The translations under genes were made by a program, and so were the position numbers. From positions 496,001-560,000 of the forward strand of contig NZ_CANNDQ010000001.1 of NCBI RefSeq assembly GCF_947503375.1: a DNA stretch of 64,000 nucleotides. Reading direction: 5' to 3'. Positions 52,946 to 62,356 of the stretch are shown here, in pieces (the stretch's first letter is position 1; each line of letters starts with the position of its first letter). The notes beneath the pieces were generated by a model, which made no database searches, was not told where the DNA came from, and saw nothing but the letters and a program-made list of their open reading frames with translations. The DNA is from an uncultured Psychroserpens sp. Lineage in GTDB: Bacteria > Bacteroidota > Bacteroidia > Flavobacteriales > Flavobacteriaceae.

Positions 52946-54376
52946 TTGAGCGTTTTAAAGACTTTTTTCAAAGATACTGTCATTTATGGTTTGGCAATTG
53001 TATTGCCTAGGCTTATCAATTTTCTTTTAGTACGATTACATACTGACGTACTACCAAACGAAGGGTATTCGGAGAATACCGAGTTTTATGTGGTTGCAGC
53101 ATTCTTTAATGTTATATTGACCTATGGAATGGAAACATCGTTCTTTAGGTTCTTTAGTAAAAACAAAGATAAAGAGCGTGTTCTATCTACATCAATCATT
53201 ACAATTGTAGCAAGTACTATATTTTTTGGAATTCTACTTTTTTTATTTAGAATTCCTATTTCAGAAACGCTACGAATCAACACAGATTTCTATACCTTAT
53301 TAATAAGTATCACATTAATTGATACCTTAGTCGTTATTCCGTTTGCATATTTAAGAGTTACCGGAAAACCCATTAAGTTTGCGTTAATTAAACTGATTAA
53401 TGTCTTCATTATTGTTGCCTTAAATGTGTTACTACTATCGAAAACATATGGACTAGATAGCTTAAGAGCTCTATTTAGTGTTGAGAATAATGTAGAATAC
53501 ATATTTATTGCTAACCTTATAGCAAGTGCGTTTGTGTTAATAGTAGTATTGCCTTACTTTTTCAAGTCCAAACTTAATTTCGATCCGAAGGTTTTAAAGC
53601 AACTCTTAAATTATGGTTGGCCTATTATGGTTGCAGGACTAGCATTTGTTATTAATGAAAACCTAGACAAATGGTTATTGCCTCAAATTGAAGGCGAATT
53701 TATAAATGGTGCTTACAGTGCATGTTATAAACTTGCTGTGTTTATGACCTTATTTATCCAAGCGTTTAGGATGGGAGCAGAACCGTTTTTCTTCAATCAC
53801 TCAAGTAAAGATAATGCCACACAAACCTACGCTACTATTTTAAAATACTTTACGATAGTAGGCACTCTAGGGTTAATGATTGTTATTATTTACATTGATG
53901 TGCTACGTCCAATATTTATTAAGAAGGAAAGCTATCTATTAGCTTTAGATATTGTGCCAATTGTACTTCTAGCAAATTTATGTTTAGGAATTTATCATAA
54001 TCTTTCCGTCTGGTATAAACTTACTGATAGAACTCATTTTGGAATGTACATCTCAATCATTGGTGCAACGATTACAATCGGCTTCAACCTTCTTTTCATT
54101 CCAAAAATCGGCTTTATGGCTTGTGCTTATGCAACACTTATTGCGTATAGTTTAATGATGTTCATCTCCTATGGCTTAGGAAAAAAATATTACCCAGTAC
54201 CTTATGAAGTTAATAGAATTTTAATATACCTGTTATTAAGTACTATATTAAGTTTTATAACTTATTATCATTTAGAAAGAGATATATTAATAGGAACTGT
54301 ATTTTTGCTATTCTTTATAGCTTTAATAGTCTATTTAGAGCAAAAAGAATTAAAAATGCTACTAAAAAGAAGCTAG
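52946..54376 (+). CDS. polysaccharide biosynthesis/flippase-like membrane protein
   Basis: This 476-residue MOP-superfamily protein has about 14 membrane helices. It opens [20 protein letters not shown], contains [25 protein letters not shown] at the start of the second half, and has [21 protein letters not shown]. It resembles the conserved flavobacterial lipopolysaccharide or O-antigen flippase encoded outside capsule loci, in front of dut. The start is TTG at 52946; no ATG exists before residue 56. The next gene, dut, starts 26 bases later. Confidence 0.82.
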   Translation: MSVLKTFFKDTVIYGLAIVLPRLINFLLVRLHTDVLPNEGYSENTEFYVVAAFFNVILTYGMETSFFRFFSKNKDKERVLSTSIITIVASTIFFGILLFLFRIPISETLRINTDFYTLLISITLIDTLVVIPFAYLRVTGKPIKFALIKLINVFIIVALNVLLLSKTYGLDSLRALFSVENNVEYIFIANLIASAFVLIVVLPYFFKSKLNFDPKVLKQLLNYGWPIMVAGLAFVINENLDKWLLPQIEGEFINGAYSACYKLAVFMTLFIQAFRMGAEPFFFNHSSKDNATQTYATILKYFTIVGTLGLMIVIIYIDVLRPIFIKKESYLLALDIVPIVLLANLCLGIYHNLSVWYKLTDRTHFGMYISIIGATITIGFNLLFIPKIGFMACAYATLIAYSLMMFISYGLGKKYYPVPYEVNRILIYLLLSTILSFITYYHLERDILIGTVFLLFFIALIVYLEQKELKMLLKRS

Positions 54377-54402
54377 ATTTTAAGTTTAAAACCAAACCAA
54401 AA

Positions 54403-54837
54403 ATGCAAATAAAAATCATTAATAAATCACATCATAGTTTGCCTAATTATGAAACCATTGCTTCGGCAGGAATGGATTTGCGCGCAAGCTTATCTGAAGC
54501 TAGAATTTTAAAACCATTAGAGCGTAGTATAGTAGGAACAGGGTTGTTCATTGAACTCCCTATTGGTTATGAGGCACAAGTAAGACCTAGAAGTGGTCTT
54601 GCTGCTAAAAAAGGAATTACAGTATTAAATGCCCCAGGAACCATAGATGCTGATTATAGAGGAGAGATAGGTGTGATATTGGTTAATCTTTCGAATGAAG
54701 ATTTCACCATTCAAAATGGCGAACGAATCGCACAACTAGTAATCGCTCAACATGAACGTGCTGAATGGTTAGAGGTTAAAGAATTAACTGAAACCGATAG
54801 AGGTGAAGGTGGCTTCGGAAGTACAGGCACCAAATAA
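54403..54837 (+). CDS. dut: dUTP diphosphatase
   Basis: This 144-residue trimeric dUTPase has all five motifs visible in order: [46 protein letters not shown], and the C-terminal [10 protein letters not shown]. It hydrolyses dUTP to dUMP and pyrophosphate, keeping uracil out of DNA and feeding dTMP synthesis. It lies between the flippase and a sugar nucleotidylyltransferase in what looks like one transcription unit. Confidence 0.96.
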   Translation: MQIKIINKSHHSLPNYETIASAGMDLRASLSEARILKPLERSIVGTGLFIELPIGYEAQVRPRSGLAAKKGITVLNAPGTIDADYRGEIGVILVNLSNEDFTIQNGERIAQLVIAQHERAEWLEVKELTETDRGEGGFGSTGTK

Positions 54838-54878
54838 TATTTTAAGTTCAACTAAACAGTAATAAATCAACTTAAAGA

Positions 54879-55898
54879 ATGAAAATAATAGTACCAATGG
54901 CTGGTCGAGGTTCTCGCCTTAGACCTCATAGTTTAACAGTTCCAAAACCTCTTATTCCAGTGGCTGGAAAACCAATTGTTCATAGGTTAGTGAAAGACAT
55001 TGCGAAGGTTTTAAAACAGCCTATTGAAGAGATTGCTTTTGTATTAGGAGATCCAGCCTGGTTTGGTAATGATGTCGTTGAAAGCCTAAAAGATTTGGCA
55101 ACTAGCTTAGGAGCTAAACCATCGATTTATCGTCAAGACCAACCTTTAGGAACGGGACATGCTATTATGTGTGCTAAGCCTTCCTTATCTGGCCCTGCTG
55201 TAATAGCTTATGCTGATACTTTAATACAAGCAGAATTTGATTTAGATAATGAAGCCGATAGCGTTATTTGGACCAAACGTGTAGCTAATCCAGAGGCTTA
55301 TGGTGTAGTAAAACTAAATAATAATCAAGAAATCATTGAGTTAGTCGAAAAACCACAAACTTTTGTGAGTGATCAAGCTGTTATTGGAATTTACTATTTT
55401 AAAAACGTAGGCGTATTAAAAGAAAAGCTTCAAGAAATTCTTAATGAAAACATTATGAATGGAGGCGAATATCAAATCAATGATGGTATTAAGCGAATGA
55501 TGTTAGATGGTAAAATATTTAAAACAGGTACAGTAGATGAATGGATGGACTGTGGAAACAAAAACGTAACATTAGAAACTAATACCAAAATGCTTGGCTT
55601 TATAAAAGCTGATGGCGAAGAACAGATGATCTCAAACTCAGTACAGAATCACAACTCAACTATTATTGAACCATGCTTTATTGGAAAAGATGTTGTGTTG
55701 AACAATGCAACCATAGGGCCCAACGTGAGTATAGGAGATAATTGTACTATTGAAGATTCAAGCGTTAAAAATAGCTTAATTCAAAATCATACTAAGATTA
55801 AAAATGCTAATTTAGACAATGCAATGATTGGTAATCACGTAAAGTACAATGGTGACTATACCAGTATTAGCATTGGTGATTATTCTGTTTTGGAATAG
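54879..55898 (+). CDS. sugar-phosphate nucleotidylyltransferase
   Basis: This 339-residue protein has an N-terminal GT-A-like nucleotidyltransferase domain with GRGSRLRPHSLTVPKPLIPV and the metal-binding YADTL. EKPQTF and WMDCGNKNVTL follow. The C-terminal left-handed beta-helix (about 255-335) has hexapeptide-like repeats such as ATIGPNVSIGDNCTIEDS. It resembles thymidylyl- or uridylyl-transferases for glucose-1-phosphate but differs from the RmlA-type enzyme at 7262. Its nucleotide and sugar cannot be fixed. Position next to a flippase suggests envelope glycan supply. Confidence 0.88.
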   Translation: MKIIVPMAGRGSRLRPHSLTVPKPLIPVAGKPIVHRLVKDIAKVLKQPIEEIAFVLGDPAWFGNDVVESLKDLATSLGAKPSIYRQDQPLGTGHAIMCAKPSLSGPAVIAYADTLIQAEFDLDNEADSVIWTKRVANPEAYGVVKLNNNQEIIELVEKPQTFVSDQAVIGIYYFKNVGVLKEKLQEILNENIMNGGEYQINDGIKRMMLDGKIFKTGTVDEWMDCGNKNVTLETNTKMLGFIKADGEEQMISNSVQNHNSTIIEPCFIGKDVVLNNATIGPNVSIGDNCTIEDSSVKNSLIQNHTKIKNANLDNAMIGNHVKYNGDYTSISIGDYSVLE

Positions 55899-55937
55899 TT
55901 ATTGAACAGTTTATGACCTTAGCGACACTTTTTATTA

Positions 55938-57302
55938 ATGAAAATCAAAACTTACATATTAGTCTTATTCAGCTTAGGTATATTCTTATGTCCTCAAATG
56001 GATTATGGGCAGGTAGATTTTAATAAACGACCTGATGATGATTTAGGTAATTATCAAGACGCTTATCAAGAGTATTTCTTTGAAGCTTTAAAACAAAAAG
56101 GGATTGAAAATTACCAACGTTCTGCAGACGCACTTTTAAAATGTATAGAGATAGATGATTCTGACCCAACATTATATTTTGAATTAGGTAAAAACTATAA
56201 AATTCTCAAAAATTATGGTGCTGCAGAAGATGCGTTAAAAAAAGCGGTTTCTATTTCTCCTGAGAATGAATGGTTTTTAGATGAACTATATGATGTCTAC
56301 ATTCAACAGAATGATATGGATAAAGCTCTAAAAACTGTAAAGCAATTAGTTAAATTCCATCCAGATTATAGACAAGATTTAGCAAGCTTATACATTAAAG
56401 TAGAGAAATATAAAAATGCATTACAAATTTTAGATCAACTCGATAAAGAGTTTGGTTATAATGAAGATAGAGATTTTTTACGTAATCAAATATATGATTT
56501 AACAGGCAACGACGAAGACAGAATTGAAAACCTAGAAGAACGAGTTGCAAAAAACCCTGAAGATGAAGATAACTACCTTAGATTAATTTATAGATATAGT
56601 GAAACCGGAGAAAAAGATAAAGCATTTGATGCAGCTAAAAACCTTTTGAAATCTAATCCAGAATCAAAACTAGTTCATTTGGCATTATATAAATTCTATT
56701 TAGATGAAAATAATACTGATGAAGCCATTAATTCTATGAAAATCGTTTTAACTAGTTCTAATATAAATCCAGATGCCAAAACAAAGGTATTTAATGACTT
56801 TGTGAATTTTGTTTCTAAGAACCCTCAATACGAACCGCAACTTATTGAGATCACATTATTAATTGATGAAGATAAAAGCACCAAAACACTAAAAGAGTTG
56901 GCTCAATATCATTTAAAATTAGGTGATAAAACCAAAGCACTTAACTATTATGAACAAGCATTAGATCAAGAGCCTAGTAATTTCAGTACTATTAGAGATG
57001 TGCTTTTATTACGTTTAGACCTGAATCAAGATTCTGAAGCAGTTAAACTAAGTTCTGAAACCTTAGAGATTTTTCCTGCTCAATCAATTTTGTATTTAAT
57101 TAATGGTGTAGCCTACAATAAGTTAAACAAGCCTGAGAAAGCTATTGAAAATCTAGAGTCTGGGTTGGATTACTTGGTAGACGATACTAAGATGGAAGCT
57201 GATTTTTACAGACAACTGAGCAAAGCATATAAGCAAATCAATAATATTACCAAGTCTGAAGCGTTTTCTAAAAAGGCAGAAGCATTGTCTAAAGAACAAT
57301 AA
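55938..57302 (+). CDS. tetratricopeptide repeat protein, secreted
   Basis: This 454-residue protein has an N-terminal signal peptide (about 1-25, ending near DYGQ) and then TPR repeats over nearly the whole length. Examples are SDPTLYFELGKNYKILKNYG, DNYLRLIYRYSETGEKDKAF and SILYLINGVAYNKLNKPEKA. It probably scaffolds periplasmic or outer-membrane assembly. The following genes encode a DUF4292 lipoprotein (18-base gap) and an EnvC-like factor, an order I recall as conserved in flavobacteria. No enzyme domain. Confidence 0.85.
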   Translation: MKIKTYILVLFSLGIFLCPQMDYGQVDFNKRPDDDLGNYQDAYQEYFFEALKQKGIENYQRSADALLKCIEIDDSDPTLYFELGKNYKILKNYGAAEDALKKAVSISPENEWFLDELYDVYIQQNDMDKALKTVKQLVKFHPDYRQDLASLYIKVEKYKNALQILDQLDKEFGYNEDRDFLRNQIYDLTGNDEDRIENLEERVAKNPEDEDNYLRLIYRYSETGEKDKAFDAAKNLLKSNPESKLVHLALYKFYLDENNTDEAINSMKIVLTSSNINPDAKTKVFNDFVNFVSKNPQYEPQLIEITLLIDEDKSTKTLKELAQYHLKLGDKTKALNYYEQALDQEPSNFSTIRDVLLLRLDLNQDSEAVKLSSETLEIFPAQSILYLINGVAYNKLNKPEKAIENLESGLDYLVDDTKMEADFYRQLSKAYKQINNITKSEAFSKKAEALSKEQ

Positions 57303-57319
57303 TGTTTAAACACTAAAAA

Positions 57320-58099
57320 ATGAAATACCTAAAGCTTAGCATATTATTACTAACAGCCTGTTTATTATCATGTAAATCAGCTAGTCGTATTAATAGCTCC
57401 GGCGAAATAAACAATAAGCTTTCTGCAAAACAAATTATTAAACAGAATAGTAAACAAGAGGCTCAATTTAATACACTTCAAGCGAGAGTAAAAATCGACT
57501 ATACTCAAGATCTTCAAGAGCAAAGCTATAGCGTAAACTTAAGAATGGAAAAAGACAAAACCATATGGATAAGCGCTACCTTAGGATTGGCTCGAGCAAT
57601 GATCACTCCTGAAAGTGTCCGTTTTTATGATAAGATCAATAATCAATATTTCGATGGTAGTTATGAGCTTTTGAGCAATTTACTTGGTATTGATCTTAAC
57701 TATAAAAAGGTTCAGAATTTATTATTGGGAAACCCATTATTTAACTTAAAACAAGGTAGCTATATTGCTTCCTCCAATGATAATTCATATGTTTTGCAAC
57801 CTGAAAATCAATCAGCTTTACTAGAGCTTTTTTTACTATTTAACCCTGCTCATTTTAAAGTAGATTCGCAACAATTAGCGCAACCACTAGATAATCGATT
57901 TCTTCAGATAGATTACTTAGCTTATCAAGATATAGAAGATCAAATTATACCAAAAAACATCAAAATTATTGCTGTTGAAAACACCGATGAAGCTATCATA
58001 GAAATGGAATATAAATCGGTATCGTTAAATCAAGACATGCGTTTTCCTTTTAAAATTCCATCTAGTTTTAAAGAAATCATATTAGAAAATGCTGAATAA
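57320..58099 (+). CDS. DUF4292 family lipoprotein
   Basis: This 259-residue lipoprotein has the signal LLTACLLSC with lipidated C18. The mature domain has FNTLQARVKIDYTQD, then MEKDKTIWISATLGLARAMI and DGSYELLSNLLG, which fit DUF4292. The pattern of long amphipathic strands recalls LolA/LolB-type half-barrels, so lipid or lipoprotein handling is a reasonable guess. It overlaps the EnvC-like gene by 11 bases. Confidence 0.82.
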   Translation: MKYLKLSILLLTACLLSCKSASRINSSGEINNKLSAKQIIKQNSKQEAQFNTLQARVKIDYTQDLQEQSYSVNLRMEKDKTIWISATLGLARAMITPESVRFYDKINNQYFDGSYELLSNLLGIDLNYKKVQNLLLGNPLFNLKQGSYIASSNDNSYVLQPENQSALLELFLLFNPAHFKVDSQQLAQPLDNRFLQIDYLAYQDIEDQIIPKNIKIIAVENTDEAIIEMEYKSVSLNQDMRFPFKIPSSFKEIILENAE

Positions 58100-59315
58100 A
58101 AACACCTACATAATCTTTATTTTATGCTGCTTTTTAAATGTGTTTTTAGCTAGCTCGCAAAGCCAAAAGCAAAAAGAGCTAGAAGCTAAACGTCAAAAGT
58201 ATCAAAACGAATTAAGACAAATTAATGCCCTTTTATTTTCTGATAAGAAAAAGGAGAAGTCACTAGTGTCATTAGTAGAGGATCTTAATTATAAAGTAAG
58301 TGTTAGACGTAATTTGATAAATATAACCAATGATCAGGCAAACCTACTTACACGAGAAATTAATGCCAATCAAAATGAGATTTCGAGTTTAAGAGAACAA
58401 CTTAAAGAATTAAAAGATAATTATTCGGCAATGATTGTTAAATCTTATAAAAGCAAATCAGAACAAAGCCGTGTGATGTTCCTATTGTCGTCTGACAATT
58501 TTAAACAAGCCTATAAACGGTTACAGTATATCAAACAGTATGCTAACTACCAAAAAGAACAAGGCGAACTTATAAAAGCGAAAACAATAAAACTACAAGC
58601 GCTTAATACAGACTTAGCACGTCAGAAAAAAGATAAGGATAAATTAGTTGCTGAAAATAGACAAGTAAAACGGCAACTCGAAGCCGAGTTGAAACAACAG
58701 GAAGCCCTAATGGCTACCATAAGGAGGAATTTGAGCACTTATACATCCCAAGCTAAGCAAAAACAGCAGGAGATAGACAGAATAGATAAAGAGATCGAGC
58801 GTCTTATACGAGAAGCTATTGCCGAGTCTAACAAAAAGGCAGGAAAGAAAACATCATCAAGCAGTAAATTTGTATTAACACCTGAAGCTAAAGCATTAGC
58901 CAGAAACTTTGAGTCTAATAAAGGAAAGTTACCTTGGCCAGTTGAAAAAGGCGTTGTTAAAGTTAGATACGGAACACAACCTTCGCCAATTGATAGAACA
59001 TTAACCATAAACAGCCAAGGCGTAAAGATAGCTACAGAGAAAAATGCAAAAGTAAGAGCTGTTTTTGAAGGTGTTGTTTCTCGTATTTTGGTAATACCAA
59101 ATGCAAACCCAGTAGTTATGATTCGTCATGGTAACTACATTACAGTTTATAAAAACATGACCAATATAAAAGTAAAACCTGGTGATAAGGTGACTACTAA
59201 ACAAGTTATTGGTGAAGTGTTTACCAGCAGATCCAACGGTGAAGCGATGCTAGGTTTTGGTGTTTATAAAGACTCTAAAACGCAAAACCCTGCAAGTTGG
59301 GTATATAAGATGTAA
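58089..59315 (+). CDS. EnvC-like murein hydrolase activator with degenerate LytM domain
   Basis: This 408-residue protein has a signal peptide (about 1-24), a long coiled coil (about 25-260) and a C-terminal M23/LytM-like domain (about 280-408). The zinc ligands are lost: where H-x3-D is expected the sequence reads NSQGVKI, and the HxH position reads MLGFGVYK. It should therefore be catalytically inactive and act like EnvC or NlpD by activating a separate amidase at the septum. It overlaps the DUF4292 gene by 11 bases, suggesting coupled translation. Confidence 0.88.
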   Translation: MLNKNTYIIFILCCFLNVFLASSQSQKQKELEAKRQKYQNELRQINALLFSDKKKEKSLVSLVEDLNYKVSVRRNLINITNDQANLLTREINANQNEISSLREQLKELKDNYSAMIVKSYKSKSEQSRVMFLLSSDNFKQAYKRLQYIKQYANYQKEQGELIKAKTIKLQALNTDLARQKKDKDKLVAENRQVKRQLEAELKQQEALMATIRRNLSTYTSQAKQKQQEIDRIDKEIERLIREAIAESNKKAGKKTSSSSKFVLTPEAKALARNFESNKGKLPWPVEKGVVKVRYGTQPSPIDRTLTINSQGVKIATEKNAKVRAVFEGVVSRILVIPNANPVVMIRHGNYITVYKNMTNIKVKPGDKVTTKQVIGEVFTSRSNGEAMLGFGVYKDSKTQNPASWVYKM

Positions 59316-59318
59316 AAT

Positions 59319-59534
59319 TTATATTAGAGCTACTACATAGCCTCTCCTAGTTTTCTTGTAGTGTTTTCCATTCCAAAAATAATAGCGCTTTCCATTCACT
59401 CTAACAATTTTATAGTTTTTAGGAGGTGTCTTTATAACCGTAACAGTGTTAGGCTTCGTAATAACACGAGTAGCACAAGAATTTAAGCTTAAGAAGCAAA
59501 TAGCGATTAAAAAAATAGTTACATAAGTTTTCAT
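59319..59534 (-). CDS. small predicted lipoprotein
   Basis: This 71-residue protein has a lipoprotein signal ICFLSLNSC with C20, then a short mature part of about 50 residues. The mature part is rich in Lys, Tyr and Val, ending YYFWNGKHYKKTRRGYVV. The ending resembles the DUF6515-type motif in which a YY-x-N-G-x-x-Y-K-K-x-x-G-Y-V-V stretch recurs; I hold this match loosely. It lies on the minus strand 3 bases from the end of the EnvC-like gene. Function unknown. Confidence 0.6.
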   Translation of the reverse strand: MKTYVTIFLIAICFLSLNSCATRVITKPNTVTVIKTPPKNYKIVRVNGKRYYFWNGKHYKKTRRGYVVALI

Positions 59535-59599
59535 GATCTTTAGATTTGATTACATCATTAAGACCCTAACAGTTTTAAAAGGTTTAAAAAAGAAGTGCG

Positions 59600-60109
59600 C
59601 TACTCAAAAATAGCTTTTAACTCTGTGGCTTCACTTGGTTTCATTTTCCCAGCTAAAACTAAACTCAATTGCTTGCGGCGCAGCGCTCCTTCAAAACGCT
59701 CTTTTTCTAGTTTTGTTTCAGCTATGAGCTGAGGTACTCTCACAGGTCTGCCTGTTTCATCAACAGCAACAAATGTGTATATTGCTTCATTTGCTTTAAT
59801 GCATTCTCCAGACTCTCGATCTTCAATCCAAACATCTAGATAAACTTCCATTGAGCTAGTAAAAGCTCTAGAAACTTTTGCTTCAATTGTTACAACGCTT
59901 CCTAAAGGGATAGACCTATTAAAGGCCACATGATTCACAGAAGCTGTTACGACAATGCGTCTGCTATGTCGTCTAGCAGAAATACTTGCAGCACGATCCA
60001 TACGTGCTAAAAGTTCACCTCCAAAAAGATTATTGATTGGGTTGGTTTCACTCGGTAAAACCAAATCGGTCATGATTGTTTTAGATTGAAAAGCAGTTTT
60101 TGAATCCAT
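59600..60109 (-). CDS. acyl-CoA thioesterase (hotdog fold)
   Basis: This 169-residue protein of the YciA/BACH type has NPINNLFGGELLARMDRAAS (the G-G-x-x-L/M-D catalytic helix), VVTASVNHVAFNRSI and GSVVTIEAKVSRAFTSSMEV. It ends in a short helical tail. Members hydrolyse acyl-CoA thioesters in the cytoplasm. It is preceded by a candidate -7 box (60134-60141, minus strand), suggesting its own transcript. Chain-length preference unknown. Confidence 0.9.
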   Translation of the reverse strand: MDSKTAFQSKTIMTDLVLPSETNPINNLFGGELLARMDRAASISARRHSRRIVVTASVNHVAFNRSIPLGSVVTIEAKVSRAFTSSMEVYLDVWIEDRESGECIKANEAIYTFVAVDETGRPVRVPQLIAETKLEKERFEGALRRKQLSLVLAGKMKPSEATELKAIFE

Positions 60110-60133
60110 TAAAACTTAAAATTTAATTTCACA

Positions 60134-60141
60134 CAAAGGTA
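60134..60141 (-). promoter_or_regulatory. candidate -7 box for the thioesterase gene
   Basis: The minus strand reads TACCTTTG, matching TAnnTTTG, 24 bases before the start codon. No clear -33 TTG. Confidence 0.4.
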
Positions 60142-60202
60142 AGATGAATTTAAATGTTAGTTAAATGATTTAAGAAATTATAAAGAAATAAAAAGAAGAC
60201 GT

Positions 60203-61141
60203 TTAGTCTAATGCTTTTACTAATAACCAAGCATCACTATTATGCTCTCTCTTTATTTGCCTCAAGGCGTTAAGTGCTTCTATTCTATCTGTATAACTAG
60301 CATAGATAACTTCATGAAGACCATATTTATTCACACCAATTTTTCGTGCTTTATAACCATTAGCCTTTAGTTGTTGTACTTTCTTGTCAGAATTGGCTTC
60401 TACTCTAAATGCTCCAGCAACAATATGATAGTTTCCACTTTGTTTTTCTATAGAAAGCGTTGCAGCAGGTAAAGGACTTTCAATTATAAAAGTGGCTTCT
60501 TGTACTTTAGTATCTAATTGGTTATTAGCTTCTTCTTGAGCAATTTGATTATGAGCTTCAATTTGATTCGTGAGGTAATTAGACACATAAAAACTACCAG
60601 CAGTTAATGTAACTAGTAGAATAGCAGCATATTTTAGGTATGGTCTAGCTTTTCGTCTTTCAGGAGTAATGATCAAAGGCGTCACTTCTTCAAGCTCTTC
60701 AACAACCTCTTTGTGAGTTTCTCTAGTAATGTCAATAGATGTAAACTGCGATAGCCCAAAAGCGTTAGTCAAATAATTGATGTGAAGCGATGGTTCAAAA
60801 TTAATCTTACCTTCCTTATTTAGCAAAAGGTCTCCAATATTTTGAAAAGCAATTGTTTCACCTTCAATTAAATAAGATTTTATTGTTTTGATTTGCTTGG
60901 CAATTTTTTCTACTGCAACCTGATAAGGGACCTTTTCAACTTCAGCAATATAATTAGCTAGTAGGCCATCATTATTTTGTAATTGCTCATTGAATGACAA
61001 TACTTTTTTAGGCGGATAGAACGAATGTGTTGTCTCATGAACTTTAGCTGAAACACGATGAGTTAAAAATGCACCAAATTGAGGTACGATTACACAATCG
61101 TATCTGTAGAGTAAATCGCTGATGTAGGTTTCTAATTGCAT
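60203..61141 (-). CDS. HU-CCDC81 and SPOR domain membrane protein
   Basis: This 312-residue protein begins with a CCDC81-like prokaryotic HU domain (1-130; MQLETYISDLLYRYDCVIVP, GAFLTHRVSA, FNEQLQNNDGLLANYI). A linker, one membrane helix (about 176-195) and a periplasmic C-terminal SPOR domain (about 235-310; NYHIVAGAFRVEANSDKKV) follow. SPOR domains bind glycan strands stripped of stem peptides at division sites; the HU-like half is cytoplasmic. The start is the ATG at 61141, just after a -7 box; an in-frame ATG at 61186 would add 15 unaligned residues. Confidence 0.87.
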   Translation of the reverse strand: MQLETYISDLLYRYDCVIVPQFGAFLTHRVSAKVHETTHSFYPPKKVLSFNEQLQNNDGLLANYIAEVEKVPYQVAVEKIAKQIKTIKSYLIEGETIAFQNIGDLLLNKEGKINFEPSLHINYLTNAFGLSQFTSIDITRETHKEVVEELEEVTPLIITPERRKARPYLKYAAILLVTLTAGSFYVSNYLTNQIEAHNQIAQEEANNQLDTKVQEATFIIESPLPAATLSIEKQSGNYHIVAGAFRVEANSDKKVQQLKANGYKARKIGVNKYGLHEVIYASYTDRIEALNALRQIKREHNSDAWLLVKALD

Positions 61142-61146
61142 AGAAA

Positions 61147-61154
61147 CAAAGTTA
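61147..61154 (-). promoter_or_regulatory. -7 box for the HU/SPOR gene
   Basis: The minus strand reads TAACTTTG, matching TAnnTTTG, and ends only 5 bases before the ATG, implying a leaderless or near-leaderless transcript. This also supports the ATG at 61141. Confidence 0.45.
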
Positions 61155-61245
61155 AAAATTTTTAAATGCGAATAAAATATGCACATAAGTATTTATTAAC
61201 AAGCAAATTTTTGTTTCTTGCATATAGAAAATTTACTACAAAGCA

Positions 61246-62346
61246 ATGACTCAAGACTTAATATATATTTTAGCTTTACAGCATGTGCCTAAAATAGGAG
61301 ATGTAATTGCTAAGAAATTGATAAGTCATTGTGGTTCAGCAGAAGCAGTTCTAAAAGAAAAGAAAGCGAATCTTCTTAAAATTGATGGTATTGGACTTAC
61401 AACGATCAAGAACCTTTTTAGTTCTGAGCATATGAAGGCAGCCGAAGAAGAGTTAAAGTTTATCACAGATCAGAAAATTGTGAGTTTGTATTTTGAAGAC
61501 ATAGATTACCCTAAACGATTAAAGCAATGTATAGATAGCCCAATATTACTATTTCAGGCTGGACATGTAAGTCTAAAGCAAAAGCATATTATTAGTGTTG
61601 TTGGTACAAGGAAAATCACAACTTATGGAATTGCATTTTGTGAAAAACTAGTAGAACAACTTGCTGTTTTTGATCCTATTATTGTTTCTGGCTTTGCTTA
61701 TGGAACAGATATTACAGCTCATAAGGCTGCATTGAAAAATAACTTACAAACTATTGGTTGTTTAGCACATGGCTTAAATCAAATCTACCCAAGATCTCAC
61801 AAGAAATATATGGCAGATGTGGAAAAAAGAGGTGGATTTCTAACCGATTTTTGGAGTACTGATACCTTTGATAGAACTAATTTTTTAAAACGGAATCGAA
61901 TAATAGCTGGTATAAGTGAAGCTACTATAGTTATAGAATCTGCAGAAAAGGGTGGAAGCCTAGTTACAGCCGATATTGCAAATTCATATCACAGAGATGT
62001 TTTTGCTGTTCCTGGCCGTGTTACAGATAGTCAAAGTGCAGGCTGTAATAATTTAATTAAAACACAACAGGCTCACACCTTATCAACCCCTTTAGATATT
62101 CCTTATATCTTGAATTGGGAATTAGATACCAAACAACAACCAAGTGTACAAAAACAATTATTTGTTGAATTAACGCCAAACGAAAAATTAATCTATAGCT
62201 ACCTCAAAGATCATGAGAAACAACTACTAGATATTATTGCCTTAGAATGTCAAATACCAATTTTTAAAGTTGCTAGTGCATTGCTAAATATGGAGTTAAA
62301 AGGTATTGTTAGACCCTTACCAGGTAAACAATTTGAACTAATATGA
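61246..62346 (+). CDS. dprA: DNA-processing protein DprA
   Basis: This 366-residue RecA loader for incoming single-stranded DNA has an N-terminal helix-hairpin-helix region (ALQHVPKIGDVIAKKLISHC). The Rossmann-like core has VVGTRKITTYGI, SGFAYGTDITAHKAAL, GCLAHGLNQIYPRSHK, RNRIIAGISEATIVIESAEKGGSLVTAD (key residues R-N-R-I-I-A and G-S) and VFAVPGRVTDSQSAGCN. A C-terminal winged helix follows (about 305-366). SGFAYGTD differs from the common SGLARGID but fits Bacteroidota variants I recall. Confidence 0.95.
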   Translation: MTQDLIYILALQHVPKIGDVIAKKLISHCGSAEAVLKEKKANLLKIDGIGLTTIKNLFSSEHMKAAEEELKFITDQKIVSLYFEDIDYPKRLKQCIDSPILLFQAGHVSLKQKHIISVVGTRKITTYGIAFCEKLVEQLAVFDPIIVSGFAYGTDITAHKAALKNNLQTIGCLAHGLNQIYPRSHKKYMADVEKRGGFLTDFWSTDTFDRTNFLKRNRIIAGISEATIVIESAEKGGSLVTADIANSYHRDVFAVPGRVTDSQSAGCNNLIKTQQAHTLSTPLDIPYILNWELDTKQQPSVQKQLFVELTPNEKLIYSYLKDHEKQLLDIIALECQIPIFKVASALLNMELKGIVRPLPGKQFELI

Positions 62347-62356
62347 TATCTCTAAA

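Noticed and set aside
61142..61218. Inverted repeat AGAAACAAA/TTTGTTTCT in the dprA upstream gap
   Set aside because: Only 9 bp, A+T rich, and separated by about 60 bases; it could be chance and suggests no specific function.
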